A stretch of DNA of 64,000 bases from Nothophaeocryptopus gaeumannii. Taxonomy: Eukaryota; Ascomycota; Dothideomycetes; Mycosphaerellales; Mycosphaerellaceae. The notes under the pieces are model-generated. The model had not been told where the DNA came from and made no database searches. It saw only the letters and a list, made by a program, of their open reading frames with translations. The stretch covers positions 1,054,001 to 1,118,000 of the forward strand of contig JASISA010000007.1 of the NCBI GenBank assembly GCA_031771865.1. The letters are read 5' to 3'. Below, in pieces: positions 12,355 to 23,242 of this stretch; position 1 is the first letter of the stretch; each line of letters starts with the position of its first letter. A program made the position numbers and the translations under genes.

Positions 12355-13058
12355 GATTAGGAACTCGCAGATCCTCCGTATAGGGAATCGTTCACTTACA
12401 TGCTGCGCTCTAACTGCTTTAATCTTCTTGTTAAGGTAGACTTACTTACGAACCGGTTCGCAAGCGTCCACAACAAGTTAACAGCTATCACGGCCTTGAT
12501 TTGTTATATTATATGGCTATTGCAAGTACCTCCGGCCTCTCGGAAACAGGAATCGTTTCATTTACTATATATTCTCGACGTTATATGCTGGCCTTATATT
12601 AATTACAATCTTGATTAATCAAGCGTGCTCTAAGATTAACAGCCAACTAGCCCTGATTGACACCTGTCAATCAACACGGGCCTCTTATCTGATTGAATTG
12701 GCCTGTTAATTCAAGTGAGTCTAACTAACAATTGAGTTGATCACTGTCACTGGTGGGAGAGTGTGCCGGTTGAGGTCGCTATGGCTGAGATGCCGGGGTA
12801 CGCGAAGAGGGGGTTGCATCTGAGGAGTTGGAGAGAGTGGAGGGCGTAGTCCTAGATCTTGTGTTGAAAGAGAGCAATCATGAGTTAAGTGAAATGATGT
12901 AGAAAACTGTTTATGTATTTCATTCGAAACGGTCTCTGCTCATGCGTACTAATGGTCTTGAGCATCCTGCATCACCGTGTCTTCTTCAGCCTGATTTGAG
13001 AACATTTCGGTGAGTTCTCTGATCATATGCTCACAATTTGGGAGTCATAGGCTCGTAC
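12355..13058. other. AT-rich spacer, possible old repeat
   Basis: The part at 12360-12720 is visibly AT-rich with many TA steps, suggesting an old RIP-affected repeat, but no transposon domain or terminal repeat was found. The remainder up to 13058 is ordinary and gene-free. Confidence 0.35.
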
Positions 13059-13903
13059 CTAGCCCAATTGAGAGCAAAACTGCTCTCTCAAATCCTCAAT
13101 AGTCTTCTCGCCATCTTTCACAGCCTGCAAAGCGGCCGGCACTTCCTCCTCCATCTCGTCATAAGGCCTCTAAGGCGTCTCAAGCTGCATCACCAAGGCG
13201 TTGAAAAGATAGCGAGCTTTGCACTTCTTACGAGAAATACAGGCCCTATACCTCCCCTTGTTGTCCTCGTGGGCTCTCATAATGGCGAGGAAGTGTACAC
13301 GAGCATCAGCGTCGAGTGCTGGGCGTTTGGCAATGGTGGCCTGAACCACATTCCGCGCGTTTGGAACTGGAGGAATATCTTTCTGTCACAGCCGGGAGAA
13401 GAGAAGAGTCACACACTGGTCGATGGTCCCGGATGATCAAAACCTACGGTCACTTGGAGAAACTTCACGGTGGCGATAACCTTGCAAGCGTAGTCGATGT
13501 GCACGGCGCACGAATGGGACTTTAGATCATCGTCGTTGGGCTGGGTCTGAGCCGGCGTATTGCGTTGATAGATGAGAAGGCTCAGTCGGCGCTTGGGATG
13601 CCGGTCTAGTTCTTCTTCATATTCTTGCTTGAATTGCTTTTTGACGAGGAGAAGCTCAAAACAAGGGAGCCCGCAGACTGCAAATGAACGTGCGCCCACG
13701 AGCTGACCCATATCAGGTGCTACGACATCTTTGCTATTGAGGCCATGGATCTGGTCTCGTAATTCGCGCGGAAGGCTGAAGAGGGGGAAGTGCCAGGTGG
13801 TAGCTCATGGCATGGTGGAAGTCGAGGGCCGCGAGTGGGTTGTCTTGATTCTTTTTGCGGCCGGAGCGGTTGTAGTATTGCTTTCCATTGTGTCGAGATT
13901 CAT
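13059..13903 (-). pseudogene. Tandem copy 1: F-box-like LPRELR protein, nonsense-broken
   Basis: First member of a three-copy head-to-tail array on the minus strand. From an ATG at 13903 the frame runs 32 codons to a TGA at 13805-13807, then continues in the same frame through HFPLFSLPRELRDQIHGL and CFELLLVKKQFKQEYEEELDRHPKRRL, matching copies 2 and 3, to a stop at 13409. Further downstream a different frame ends with DEMEEEVPAALQAVKDGEKTIEDL and stops at 13059, corresponding to the C-termini of the other copies. The TGA sits where CGA would be a one-step ancestor. The family shares the FxLPRELRDxIY start of F-box-like/2EXR proteins common in Dothideomycetes; its function is not known. Confidence 0.65.
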
Positions 13904-14260
13904 GTTGTGCGCGATTCGCCGTCTTGAAGTCAGCGATTAGTAGTGTGTCGAGCTTGATGGTGTGCGCAATCTGTGATGATGAAGATGATTGGGGTCTTGG
14001 TATCGAGGTGGAGTTCGAAACGCGAACTTAAGAAGCCCAAAAAGCTACAACAGCTTGCATTAGCGTGAGTCCGTGCGCAAGCTCTGAGACGCAAGCATGT
14101 GAATATCGCAGCGTCTTGGCAGTCAAGTCCTCAGCACTTGCATGGTGCGTCTCATCAGATCATATCCTTAGTATTCTTGAGTGAGTGAACGGGAGACGAA
14201 GTGAACGGCTACATAGAGTCCAGACCGCAAACCGCAAACCCCAAATATCCATACACATCC

Positions 14261-15210
14261 TCACGAGGCGCCCATAAGGCTCGTCACAGCCTGCTCAAGA
14301 CTAATCTCCCCTCTCTCAACCTTCGTCAGCCTCTCCAGAACCTCCGCCTCAACCTCCTCAAAGGAGCGCTCGCAATCCCTTCGTAGCCAGATATGCAGCC
14401 TATCAAAAGCGTAGTACCCCTGCTCACCCCCGTCTCTCGGTAATTCAGGGCCCAAGAACATCTTATTGTCCTTGTGCACTTGCATTGCAATCGCGAAATC
14501 TCTTGCCGAGACGTTGGCCATATTTGCAGTGACCTGACGAGCGTATCGCCGACTTGGGACGAAGGCCGGTAGTTGATAGTAGAGCGTATGTTCGACCTTG
14601 ACGCTCTTCGAAAGAGCGCCGCGAGGGCGATTGATGCGAAGAAGAATGATAGTCACCTCGTAGAGGAATGCGTCGGTAAGCAAGCCATCTGTGGCGAAGT
14701 TTTCGGCCCATGAGAGAATTTCGGTTTGTTCGAGGGCTGGCATGGTGGAGATGGGGTGGGAGACGATGGATTGCATTTCGTCTGCTATTCATGGTGTTAG
14801 TCGTTGTCAGATTTGGAGCAGAATATTGCGATGAGCGTATTTGCAAAAATACGTGGTTCTCGGGCTCCACAAGGCACCATCACCAAATTTCGCAACGTGT
14901 CCATGTGTTTGAGTAACCCTTCAACCGCCTCAAGTTTGAATCGATCCACGAGTCTCGAGTCTGCATCGAGGGCTACCAGCATGGTTCCCGCACGGGTGCG
15001 ATGTAGCTCTTTGGCATACTCTTGCGCGAATTGCTTGCTGACGAGGAGGGCTTTGAGACACGGAAACCCTTCGATCATGATGTCGTAAGCTCGAAAGGCT
15101 TTCATCAGTGAGCCAGGGGTAATTGTGCGACTGATCCGGTTGAAGATGTTGTCTCGCAGCTCGCGTGGTAAGCGAAAGAAGGGAGATGGGTTGTTGACGA
15201 TGGACGCCAT
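14261..15210 (-). CDS. Tandem copy 2: F-box-like LPRELR protein
   Basis: Predicted 292-residue protein from two exons: 14853-15210 and 14261-14781, joined by a 71 nt intron (GTATTT donor, CTAAC branch, GCAG acceptor) in phase 1. The start at MASIVNN is preferred over an upstream in-frame ATG because it sits just before the conserved FFRLPRELRDNIFNRI motif, as in the paralogues. The middle shows CLKALLVSKQFAQEYAKELHR, shared by all three copies. The C-terminal half contains predicted helices ending SFEEVEAEVLERLTKVERGEISLEQAVTSL. No catalytic motif is seen. The LPxELRxxI segment resembles an F-box-like adaptor helix, so a protein-binding role is possible but unproven. Exon 2 is 521 nt, identical in length to that of copy 3. 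Confidence 0.7.
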
Positions 15211-15516
15211 GATGAGGTAGCGATATAAAGATTCGTGTGGCTGGTGTTGCGGTAGATGTGTCAAATCTGAATTCGCGTGCCAAGAAGCAACAGTTTGTGC
15301 CAGCGCAGGTCCGTGCGCACTAGCTTGGCGAAGAGAGGATGTGAACGAATGTCGACGGTATCAGCGTTGACTCTCATGAATCAGTACCTTCATGTGCAGA
15401 TACGTGTACCCATGCTGAATTCCTCGTGGTGAGCTTTCAGGGGCTATCCGAGCATGCCAACTTTCAAGGACCTGCCTACCATCTCCTTCCAGTGCAACCT
15501 CCTAGCACTTTGCAGA

Positions 15517-16551
15517 CTAGTCATCCCCCTCCCCCTCCCAAATATCCTTCAACACCTGCTCAACAGTCCTCCTCCCCGTCTCAATGTCCCTCAATCCCTC
15601 CAAACATTCCTTCTCAATCTTCTCATATGGTAGCGTCCTATGCCATTCCACGTCTTCCACGTACAACCCATTCATCAGATACATCTCCTCTACCTCATCC
15701 TCCAGAATCCTCGCCCTGAAGATACCCACACTTCCCCTATGATGCGCCACAAGGCGTTTGAGCTTCTCTGATCCTGAGGGACCGAAGGTGGAGGTGATGG
15801 AGGAGGCGTGGGCGTTGTCGATGGTGAAGATTTGGTAGAGTTGGTAGAGGGCGGTTTCAACGCGGATGGTGGTGGCGGGAGGGAGGAAGGAGAGGAGCGT
15901 GGAAGTGACAGTCGCGAGAAAAGTGGCGGAGACGTCTACTTCTGGGTGGAGTATGAAGCTGAGTGGGATCATGTGGATTTTTCGGAGGCAAGGCATTCCG
16001 CGGATGATGTATTCGATTAGTTGGGCGATGCCGGAAGCTGTGTATGAGAAGTTAGTAAGGTTTTCATTAGAATCTCATGCGTATTCCATGGCAAACCTAC
16101 TTGTGAAGCTCTCAACCCGACCAGCAAGAGGACAGATGAAGACACTGTGCAGAGAGGAGATATATTTCCAGGCATATCCAACAGCCAGATGCGAAGCTGG
16201 AGTCATCGATGGAGCACTTCCGCCTGTTGGACTAGGAGGATATTGCCCAGCAACAATGTTCATGTTCGTGAATCTGTCGATGGTAAAGACCACGCGCCCT
16301 CGAGGGTAGCGCTTAAGCTCTTCATGATATTCCTGTGCAAATTGCCTGCCGACCATGAGAAGCTCGCAGCGCGGAAAGGCCACGACGTTGACGCGGCGAG
16401 CGGAGAATAACCCTTCCAGAGAAGGCGCCCGAACCTCTCGGCTACTTTTGCGGTATATGATGTCACGTAACTCGCGTGGTAGTCTAAAGAAAGGGAATGA
16501 GGTAATCGGGTCTGACGCCGTCGGAGGCGCCGTCGTGGTCTGCGTCGCCAT
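15517..16551 (-). CDS. Tandem copy 3: F-box-like LPRELR protein
   Basis: Predicted 323-residue paralogue from exons 16101-16551 and 15517-16037 with a 63 nt phase-1 intron (GTAGGT donor, CTAAC branch, ACAG acceptor). The start is the methionine before ATQTTTAPP, giving the same short polar leader before FPFFRLPRELRDIIYRK as the neighbours. CELLMVGRQFAQEYHEELKRYPRGR matches the shared block of copies 1 and 2. The C-terminus ends with KECLEGLRDIETGRRTVEQVLKDIW, again like copy 2. The intron position and phase and the 521 nt second exon agree with copy 2, showing origin by tandem duplication. The biochemical role is unknown. Confidence 0.7.
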
Positions 16552-17010
16552 GATGTGCAATGAGCTAGCGACTGAGTGACGGCAGCGGCGAGGATGGAGA
16601 AGTGAGTAGCATCGTGGTCGTTGGTGGTGCCGAGTGGCCACGCGAATGCAAATTTTGAAGCTTGCACCGTGTGGCGGCTCGGCTTAGCGCGGGTCTGTGC
16701 GCCTGCGCGTTAAATGCTGGAAACATGTGAACGGCGAGAAGCCAATGAAAGGTCATCAGTGAACTTTGACGACAGCAGCGAAACTGCAGAAGCTACGGCC
16801 ATGTCGGTTTTGCTGATCATTGATTTCTGGGCGAGCTCCGGCAAGAGTTGAATAGTGAGTTGCTCGATCTACAAATTCAGTCAATGCAATGATGATATCA
16901 CTTCAATATCTCATGCCTCACGAGCGACGGATCATACCATATTCTAAAACGCCAGTCGCTTCTTCGCTTGAACGCTCATCATGGAAAGACCAAAACAATC
17001 AATTTCCTTT
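16552..17010. other. Spacer upstream of the tandem array
   Basis: About 460 bp with no recognised gene. It holds the promoter of tandem copy 3 and the 3' flank of the minus-strand gene ending at 17011. Confidence 0.35.
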
Positions 17011-18264
17011 TCAAGGTCCTCCTCTTGGTGACTGATTCCATCGTTTGAAGTTTCGCACGCTAGCGTTCACCGTGGTGAACTTCGCTGCTTTCGGGTCGTA
17101 GCAAGACTGCACATCGAATAACATCCTCCCTCTACTCCCTCGCACTTCTACCAAACCCTGTACGACAAAGGTACCTCGCGGAGGCTCCATCTTCTTCGGA
17201 TTCCACTGTTTGGACAGTGTTGACTGGAAGACATGCATCGCGATTGCGATGTCCATAGAATCACCGCTCGACGGCATGGGGACTTCGATGTTGAATGGGA
17301 GTTTCGATGCGTGGCCAACCGCCGAGGACCTCGATCCCGATGACGCTGCTGAATCGCCAACAGCACCTGGGTTTGCGTTTGGCTCGAGTTGTGCCTTGCT
17401 GACCTGCTTGCCCTGCTTCTCGGCTCTTTGCTTCTCCATCATCTCCAATGCATGCTTGTACCGCTCTTCCGGACTGAAAGGGTCTTTGCCCTCCAACCCC
17501 ACTGATTGTTTGAACCGCCTCCAGTTAATGCCTATCAGCATTTTTGAGGTGGCCCATACCGAGTCAAACGCAGCTTTAGGCCAAAGTGCTCTTGTCAAAC
17601 GCCACTGTGCTTCCGGGCTGATCTTCTGATGACTCCAAGCAATGTATGTGTCTGCAATCTCGATCCCACTCCGCTCGTATTCTTGCGGTGGCCCATCCGG
17701 AAACGAGATGTCCAACCAGTACTTCCCTATCTTCGTATCCTTTCCCAGTTGTCTTTGGATACCAGGGTGTTGCGACGCTCCAGTGTGAACAACTTGTACC
17801 AACTCATTTTGAATCTTGGTATGCCGTTGCTTGTCCTTTGCAATCTTCACAAACTCCTGCCACTCGGGATCTGAGCCTTTGTAGAATGCTCGCGGCATCT
17901 TCTTCGCCCATGTCAACGCAATGAAGGTGCTGTCCTCGTCTGCATAGCCATCGTCCTCTTCATCCTCGCCTTCGCCTTCGCCTCCCTCTTCGTCCTCCAT
18001 GTCTTCCAGCATCTCCACTTCGACATGGATGAATTTGGAGAAATAAGTCCAGTAGGCGTAAAAGGCCCCGCCATAAAGCCCGTATCTCGCTGCTTTCCGC
18101 CATGTGAAGGGTGCCCTTTTGAATCTCACGGATTGGTATCGCACGGGCTCGCCATTTGACTTCAGGAAGCGGGACTCGAATCGCCGTTGCTGTCCCATTC
18201 GATTTATTCGCGGCCGGATGAGGTTCTGCTGCCGTAGCGTGATGGCACGTGGAAGTCGATGCAT
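17011..18264 (-). CDS. Putative mitochondrial single-span membrane protein, unknown function
   Basis: Intronless 417-residue protein I do not recognise as a named family. The N-terminus is rich in Arg and lacks acidic residues (residues 1-60), as expected for a mitochondrial presequence. One probable membrane span follows around residues 60-80 (YGLYGGAFYAYWTYF), then a very acidic linker (EDEEGGEGEGEDEEDD). The soluble C-terminal domain has well-formed blocks, TFIALTWAKKMPRAFYKGSDPEW, KIGKYWLDISFPDGPPQEYERSG and a basic WNPKKMEPPRGTFVVQGLVEV strand region. It looks like a conserved fungal protein. Inner-membrane location with the domain facing one aqueous side is an inference from the presequence and span only. 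It is divergent from the Vps3844-like gene 307 bp away. Confidence 0.8.
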   Translation of the reverse strand: MHRLPRAITLRQQNLIRPRINRMGQQRRFESRFLKSNGEPVRYQSVRFKRAPFTWRKAARYGLYGGAFYAYWTYFSKFIHVEVEMLEDMEDEEGGEGEGEDEEDDGYADEDSTFIALTWAKKMPRAFYKGSDPEWQEFVKIAKDKQRHTKIQNELVQVVHTGASQHPGIQRQLGKDTKIGKYWLDISFPDGPPQEYERSGIEIADTYIAWSHQKISPEAQWRLTRALWPKAAFDSVWATSKMLIGINWRRFKQSVGLEGKDPFSPEERYKHALEMMEKQRAEKQGKQVSKAQLEPNANPGAVGDSAASSGSRSSAVGHASKLPFNIEVPMPSSGDSMDIAIAMHVFQSTLSKQWNPKKMEPPRGTFVVQGLVEVRGSRGRMLFDVQSCYDPKAAKFTTVNASVRNFKRWNQSPRGGP

Positions 18265-18571
18265 GGTGTAAGCCTGTCAAGAGGCAGTGGTGATGTTGGG
18301 TGGTTAGTGGCGTGGGAGAGTCGCTACGGATATCGCATTTGCTGCGCGCAGTCCAGCCGTGTCGCAGAGTGTCGTGTTGAGAATACGAAAGTGGTTGTAG
18401 TTGGAGCGCGTGTGGATATGTGTTCTGGGAACAAAGACCTGTCAACAGTGGCGCATGTCCGCCGGCGGCGACGCCAAGGATGCAAGCTACGACATCCATA
18501 CAGCCACCAGGACAGCCTCTGATACCACGAAGACCTCCATCCCATCGTCACCAACATCCACAACAGCGACG

Positions 18572-19796
18572 ATGAAGACCACGACCACGATAACATCCAC
18601 GCTCTGCTGGACAGCGCGGTTGGCCGCTGCTGCAACAGCCCACGTCTACCTCCACGACCCTCAATCGCAGCTTAGAGGAGAAGCACAATCAGCGACGCTA
18701 TCACCGGTGGCTGCGAGATTAGTACTTGCGCAAAGAGCAGGAGTGGAGGACTATCACAAATCAGACTTGCAGAAGGATGATGTTATCAATGCGATAAACG
18801 ACTATGGAGTGCGGACACCCTTGTTTGCGGATGCGGAGGACAGGCACAGGAAGGCGTTGATATTAGTCGAGGGCGAGAAGAGCCCAGAGGGTAGGTCTTG
18901 AAAGCTAATATGCTAAGAGGGTCGAGCTGATCAGATTGGCAGAATCTATGCCCTCGCTGCAATCATATACCTCGTTCGAGATTTCATCAGTGCCCCAAAG
19001 CTCCGCCAGCAGAGGGCTATTCATCGATCTGGCCAAGCAATTCAATCCGCACAACCTCTCGCGCCTGTCCGACGAAGATGTCGTCTCCTACCTTGGAAGA
19101 GGTAACCATGCCTCAAATGCGAAGACTGACGGCATGTTCTACATTGCCAAGTCAATGGCCGATTTCAAAGCATTGTCCGATGTCCTTCGCGAGAGCAGCA
19201 ATTGGGCCATAACAGCACTCATTACTCCTCCCGGGAGCATGCTGAAGACCGGCGATAGCAAGTTCCAGTGGGGTACATACGAGATGCCTGGCAAGCAGTC
19301 GCCCCTACACAAGAGACAGCGACAAATGAAGGAGGAGCCATTGACGGACACGGAGGACTTCAAGCCAGTGCAGTCCTTCTCAGCACCAGTCTCCTCTCTG
19401 GCAGAGAATAGCACGCCGCTCAAGGGCATACTGCCAGCTTGTTTCACCTCGCAGTCGGCTTGCGAGAGTGCGACACGCAACTGCACCGGCCACGGCCAAT
19501 GCTCGAAGAAGTACCACGACTCCGATTCACTCGCGCCCGGCGGATCTACCGGACTTGACTGCTGGTCGTGCCAATGCAAGTCGACGAAGAGCCCGGATGG
19601 CAAGAAGACTACAGTGTGGGGAGGTCCAGCATGTCAGAAAAAGGATGTCAGTGTGGAATTCTGGCTGATCGCGCTCTTCACCGTCGGCTTGATCTTCCTT
19701 GTCAGCTTCGCCGTGGGATCGATCTGGGAGATGGGTTCAGAAGAGCTTCCAAGCGTCATTGGCGCTGGTGTCAGTGGGCCAACTGCGCGGAAGTAG
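18572..19796 (+). CDS. Vps3844/DUF3844-like ER-vacuolar sorting membrane protein
   Basis: Predicted 390-residue protein from exons 18572-18890 and 18943-19796. The 52 nt intron (GTAGGT to GGCAG) joins in phase 1 to give EE-SMPSLQ. It has an N-terminal signal peptide (TLCWTARLAAAATAHVYL) followed by HDP. The lumenal C-terminal region carries an EGF-like cysteine cluster (CFTSQSACESATRNCTGHGQC, then LDCWSCQC and GPACQKKD) just before one transmembrane helix (FWLIALFTVGLIFLVSFAVGSIW). This layout is that of the fungal DUF3844/Vps3844 family, linked by name to vacuolar protein sorting. The actual molecular role is poorly known. The start was chosen because it places the signal peptide at the N-terminus; an upstream in-frame ATG at 18401 would bury it. 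Confidence 0.82.
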
Positions 19797-20052
19797 GTTG
19801 TCGAGCGAAAAGCGGTTGCACAGTAACATGTAACAGAGACAGCATGCGAAAGGCGTTTGGGGGGAGGACACGGCAGAAGCGCTGCGATTTCCAATATGAG
19901 ATTCCGAATGTACGATTGTGTGAAAGTATTGAAACATGCTTCCATCTCATCTCGCTGAAGAAGCGCAAGGATCTCGCTGTGCTCGATGCTTGTGAAAGGC
20001 ATGGCCTTGCCAGGGACAAGTGCTGCAACAAAGCCCCAAAAGAGTTAGAGTG

Positions 20053-20403
20053 TCAGTACTCGCCAAGTATTTGTGCTGATTCTCCTTGAATCTCAGTTCC
20101 TGGCCTTGAGCTTTTCCTCCCACCTCTCCGGGCGGCGGCTTCTCTATTATTACCTTCATTGTCCAAGATAATTGCGATGTATAGAACTGCCAGCGCACAG
20201 AACATTGCGTTTGCCATCGAGCGCATTGGTCGCACCCAGCCTCCCAAATGTAGGACAGTCGACGCCGTTTGCAATGGCGGGGAGAACGCGTCTCCCGCCG
20301 CGCCTGTGAAAGCAAAGGCCAACGCCTCGAGAACGAAGTGTCCACAAGAGGCGAGAGCATAGAAAGCATAGAAAGCATAGGTAGGTGTCTGGTAAAGTGT
20401 CAT
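20053..20403 (-). CDS. Small hydrophobic protein, unrecognised
   Basis: Open frame of 116 codons with two or three hydrophobic stretches (AFYAFYALASCGHFVLEALAFAF and MRSMANAMFCALAVLYIAIIL) and a polar basic tail. A second hydrophobic frame on the same strand at 20470-20679 could be an upstream exon, but no convincing splice sites were confirmed. No family was recognised. The membrane-protein-like composition is the only support, so treat it as a candidate. Confidence 0.35.
   Translation of the reverse strand: MTLYQTPTYAFYAFYALASCGHFVLEALAFAFTGAAGDAFSPPLQTASTVLHLGGWVRPMRSMANAMFCALAVLYIAIILDNEGNNREAAARRGGRKSSRPGTEIQGESAQILGEY
20353..20382 (+). repeat. Short direct repeat of AGCATAGAA units
   Basis: Three tandem copies of an about 9-bp unit (agcatagaa) lie within the minus-strand candidate frame, where they encode the repeated AFY residues. 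It is a micro-repeat only, with no further meaning evident. Confidence 0.6.
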
Positions 20404-20799
20404 GCTTCCTTCCCGCGTGGAAAAGACCGAGTGGAAGCCTCTCCGCTCTTTCCATTCAGCCCTTTGCCTTCAGTTGCCTCGCACGATCGCCACGCCCTCA
20501 CCAGACATCGACATCCCTGCAGGAACGACCAACTTTGGGCGAAGACCGGAGATGAGTTGCAATACATGCCAACGAATAAGTCTTACCGCCGCTACGAATA
20601 GCAGGAAAGAACACTTGGACGTGGCAATACGGTACACGGTGATCGTGACGTTGCCGCCGGCCACCAGCAGCAGCCTCAATTTCGTTGTCCTTCAACACAT
20701 TCCTCCGCAAATTTGAAGACGCTCGCTCCTGCACTCTCGACAACCGACCACACTCGTCCCCCTTCATACCGGCGCCGTGGACGCATCCACCCGGCAGTC

Positions 20800-22314
20800 A
20801 TGGGCTCGGCGGCGGCGTCTGCACCAGAGATGTATCGCATGGCACTGCACTTCATCAAGGCGCTGTTCCTCCAAGGCCAATACCGACAATGCATTCAGGC
20901 CTGTCGCGACATTGTCAAGGTCACTGGCGGCACTCGGGACCAGAGCCCTCTTCAACTAGCCTACGTCAACTTCTACTCTGCCCTCTGCTACGATGAGATC
21001 GCGAGGGTCATGCACCACAACTCCGTCGCCAAGCTGCCCGCCATCGCTTCTGCAGAGGGTCACTACATGAAAGCTTTGTTGGCATTACCATCACCCGATG
21101 AGGCTCGCATCCACTGCACCTATCGAATCACACCAGCAAATGAGGACCCTTTCGGTACGCCTGCCCGAGCGAGCGACTTTGGCGCCGCCCCGTCTATACT
21201 CTCTAGGCGCACTTCGCTCGCGATGGCTTCACGATCAATTTCTCCTCTGCTACAATCGCCGACTGGATTGTATCGCGGCGAGAGCATCCCCATTGAATCG
21301 CCGTCCGTGTCATCCACTCACATTGCCTCAGACATGGATGACCTTGAGAGCCTCCATAGCTTCAACGACATAACACCTAAGCGACAGCCTCTACTTCAGG
21401 TCACACCCAAGCGGCACTCTCTCCAAGCTACACTCGAGCGTCATTCTCTACAGCGAGATACTTCGCTCATGTCTCTTGTGGAGCCGTCCCCTCGTCCACA
21501 CCGGCTCGCGCGCGATGTTTCCAGAATGTCGCTTATCGAGTCGCCACCTCCAAAGCCGATGTTCCATGGATTGATGCGCCCAATTCGACCTGGCTCGGCT
21601 GGAAAGCCCTTTCATATTCCGTCAGACCTACCTTACAACGGCAGAGACGCCCACTTGAGGGCACAGCTACCGAAGCTAGCCACACGCAGCTCAACGCAGC
21701 TCTCCAGACCACCCTCAAGCGCTTCAACAGGCCGCTGGACCATGACAGAACCGATGTCCCCTGTATCGCCGGTTTCCCCCGGGTCTCGCTACGCATCCTC
21801 GGGCATCTCTTCCGAAGAAGAGTCCACCATCTCTCCCGTTTCACCGCACACACCCGGCCACGGAGACCCATTCGTCGAAGAATTCCGCGTCGATGAGCGT
21901 CTGCTGATCCGTCTCAACGAACACCTCGACGCCATGCGCACTCAAATCGAATCCCACATGTCCCTCATTCGCACCTCTAAAGACCAACTCGCAGCTTCTC
22001 AAGCAGAGAAGAAAGCCAAAAAGCAAGCGGCTCGTAGCGCTTTCACCAGCAAGCATAGCAGCACACCGGTGCGACCGGATCGTACCGGGGAGTTCTTGAG
22101 TAGTCCGCCGCCTGAGCTCACCATCAGTCCTCCACCGGAAAAGCCGAAGGGTGTGCAGAAAGCTAGAAGTTTCTGGTCGTTTGTGCCGGTGGATGTGGCG
22201 GCTACGGAGAAGCAGAGGCGGATTGAGGAGGGGAGGCAGAGGGGATGGAAGAGGAAGAGGTTTGATGCGACGAGGTATCAGATGTTGGCTGAGAGTGCGT
22301 TGGCTGAACTCTGA
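20800..22314 (+). CDS. TPR-like N-terminus protein with disordered Ser/Pro-rich region
   Basis: Intronless protein of 504 residues from the methionine of MGSAAASAP, or 533 from an upstream ATG at 20713. The N-terminal 110 residues form helices of TPR type (YRMALHFIKALFLQGQYRQCIQACRDIV, then LAYVNFYSALCYDEIARVMHH and AEGHYMKALLAL). Residues about 130-370 are disordered and rich in Ser, Pro and Arg with repeated RHSL- and SRMSL-like motifs that look like phosphorylation targets. A coiled segment follows (RLNEHLDAMRTQIESHMSLIRTSKDQL). The end has a conserved-looking KARSFWSFVPVD and RGWKRKRFDATRYQMLAESALAEL. I do not recognise the family. A scaffold or adaptor role would fit, but that is inference. 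Confidence 0.75.
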   Translation: MGSAAASAPEMYRMALHFIKALFLQGQYRQCIQACRDIVKVTGGTRDQSPLQLAYVNFYSALCYDEIARVMHHNSVAKLPAIASAEGHYMKALLALPSPDEARIHCTYRITPANEDPFGTPARASDFGAAPSILSRRTSLAMASRSISPLLQSPTGLYRGESIPIESPSVSSTHIASDMDDLESLHSFNDITPKRQPLLQVTPKRHSLQATLERHSLQRDTSLMSLVEPSPRPHRLARDVSRMSLIESPPPKPMFHGLMRPIRPGSAGKPFHIPSDLPYNGRDAHLRAQLPKLATRSSTQLSRPPSSASTGRWTMTEPMSPVSPVSPGSRYASSGISSEEESTISPVSPHTPGHGDPFVEEFRVDERLLIRLNEHLDAMRTQIESHMSLIRTSKDQLAASQAEKKAKKQAARSAFTSKHSSTPVRPDRTGEFLSSPPPELTISPPPEKPKGVQKARSFWSFVPVDVAATEKQRRIEEGRQRGWKRKRFDATRYQMLAESALAEL

Positions 22315-22596
22315 AGGCAGATAATCAGGGGTTCTGCTGGGTGTATTTGTATTTGTGGGATGGGAAGCGATGTTTTGTACGAAAAGAGCTGGGTGAAGCG
22401 GAATTGGGTCGTGTATGAGTATTGCAGTGATTGTTTTTGTGTTGCTGGATCAGAGATACCCGAAGCGAGCGCTGGTCGATGAGATAATGCGTAATGGGAC
22501 ATGACGTATCAGTAGAAGCTGTAGCTGGATCACATACACCGGTCGTTGCGTCTTTTCCTCATTTGTTCATTTTCGGCCGTTCAAGTCATATCTAAG

Positions 22597-23059
22597 TTAC
22601 GTCGCTTTCTCATGCGCCTGCTCATACTCCGCTTGGTCCAACTCGTCATGCCAGCTCGTCTCTACATTCACAAACATCGTCAGCACACTGCCTACCCCCC
22701 GGGGATTAGTAATACTCACTCCCCAAACTTATCGCCGTATGCGCCATAATCGTCTCCTTCGTCGCTCCATGCCAATGCGTCTCCCCCGCCGGAATATGAA
22801 CGACATCTCCCACTTGCAGCTTTCTCGGAGTCTGGCCCTTTGAACAAGATAGACCAGAGCCCATGGTCACTGTGAGGATTTGTCCGTGTTCGTGGGTGTG
22901 CCAGAATGTGCGCGCGCCGCGTGTGAAGCAGACGTTGTTGCCCATGCAGGAGGAGTCGGCGGCGGTGAAGATTGGGTCCATGTGCACTGTGCCGGAGAAG
23001 GTCTCGGTTGGTTGGCGAGAGGGTGTGTCGGGTTTGTGGGAGGAGCGGATGAGTTGCAT
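22597..23059 (-). CDS. Small cupin-domain protein
   Basis: Predicted 134-residue single-domain cupin from exons 22720-23059 and 22597-22661. The 58 nt intron (GTGAGT to GTAG) joins in phase 1 to give SLGKTSWHDELDQAEYEQA, the usual tail of this group. Cupin motif 1 is HTHEHGQILTV with its metal-binding histidines. Motif 2 is GDVVHIPAGETHWHGA. Such proteins are metal-dependent; relatives include carboxymuconolactone-decarboxylase-associated cupins and mandelonitrile-lyase-like enzymes, so no substrate can be given. The start at MQLIRSSH is preferred because the upstream in-frame extension is low-complexity and lacks homology-like features. The short second exon is needed for a normal C-terminus. 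Confidence 0.8.
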
Positions 23060-23242
23060 TTTGACTAGTCGAATTGATTGAATGAATGAGCGGTTCAGTG
23101 TGGTGATGACCTTGATGGATAAAGATATGAGTTGGGAAGAGGTGAGGTCTGCTGGTTGATGATGATGTCTCGGCCGGCCAGCTCTGGTCTCCACTTTCGC
23201 ATTGGAGCTGTTGCACCGATGTCGCTGGAGCTCAGTCCGAAG

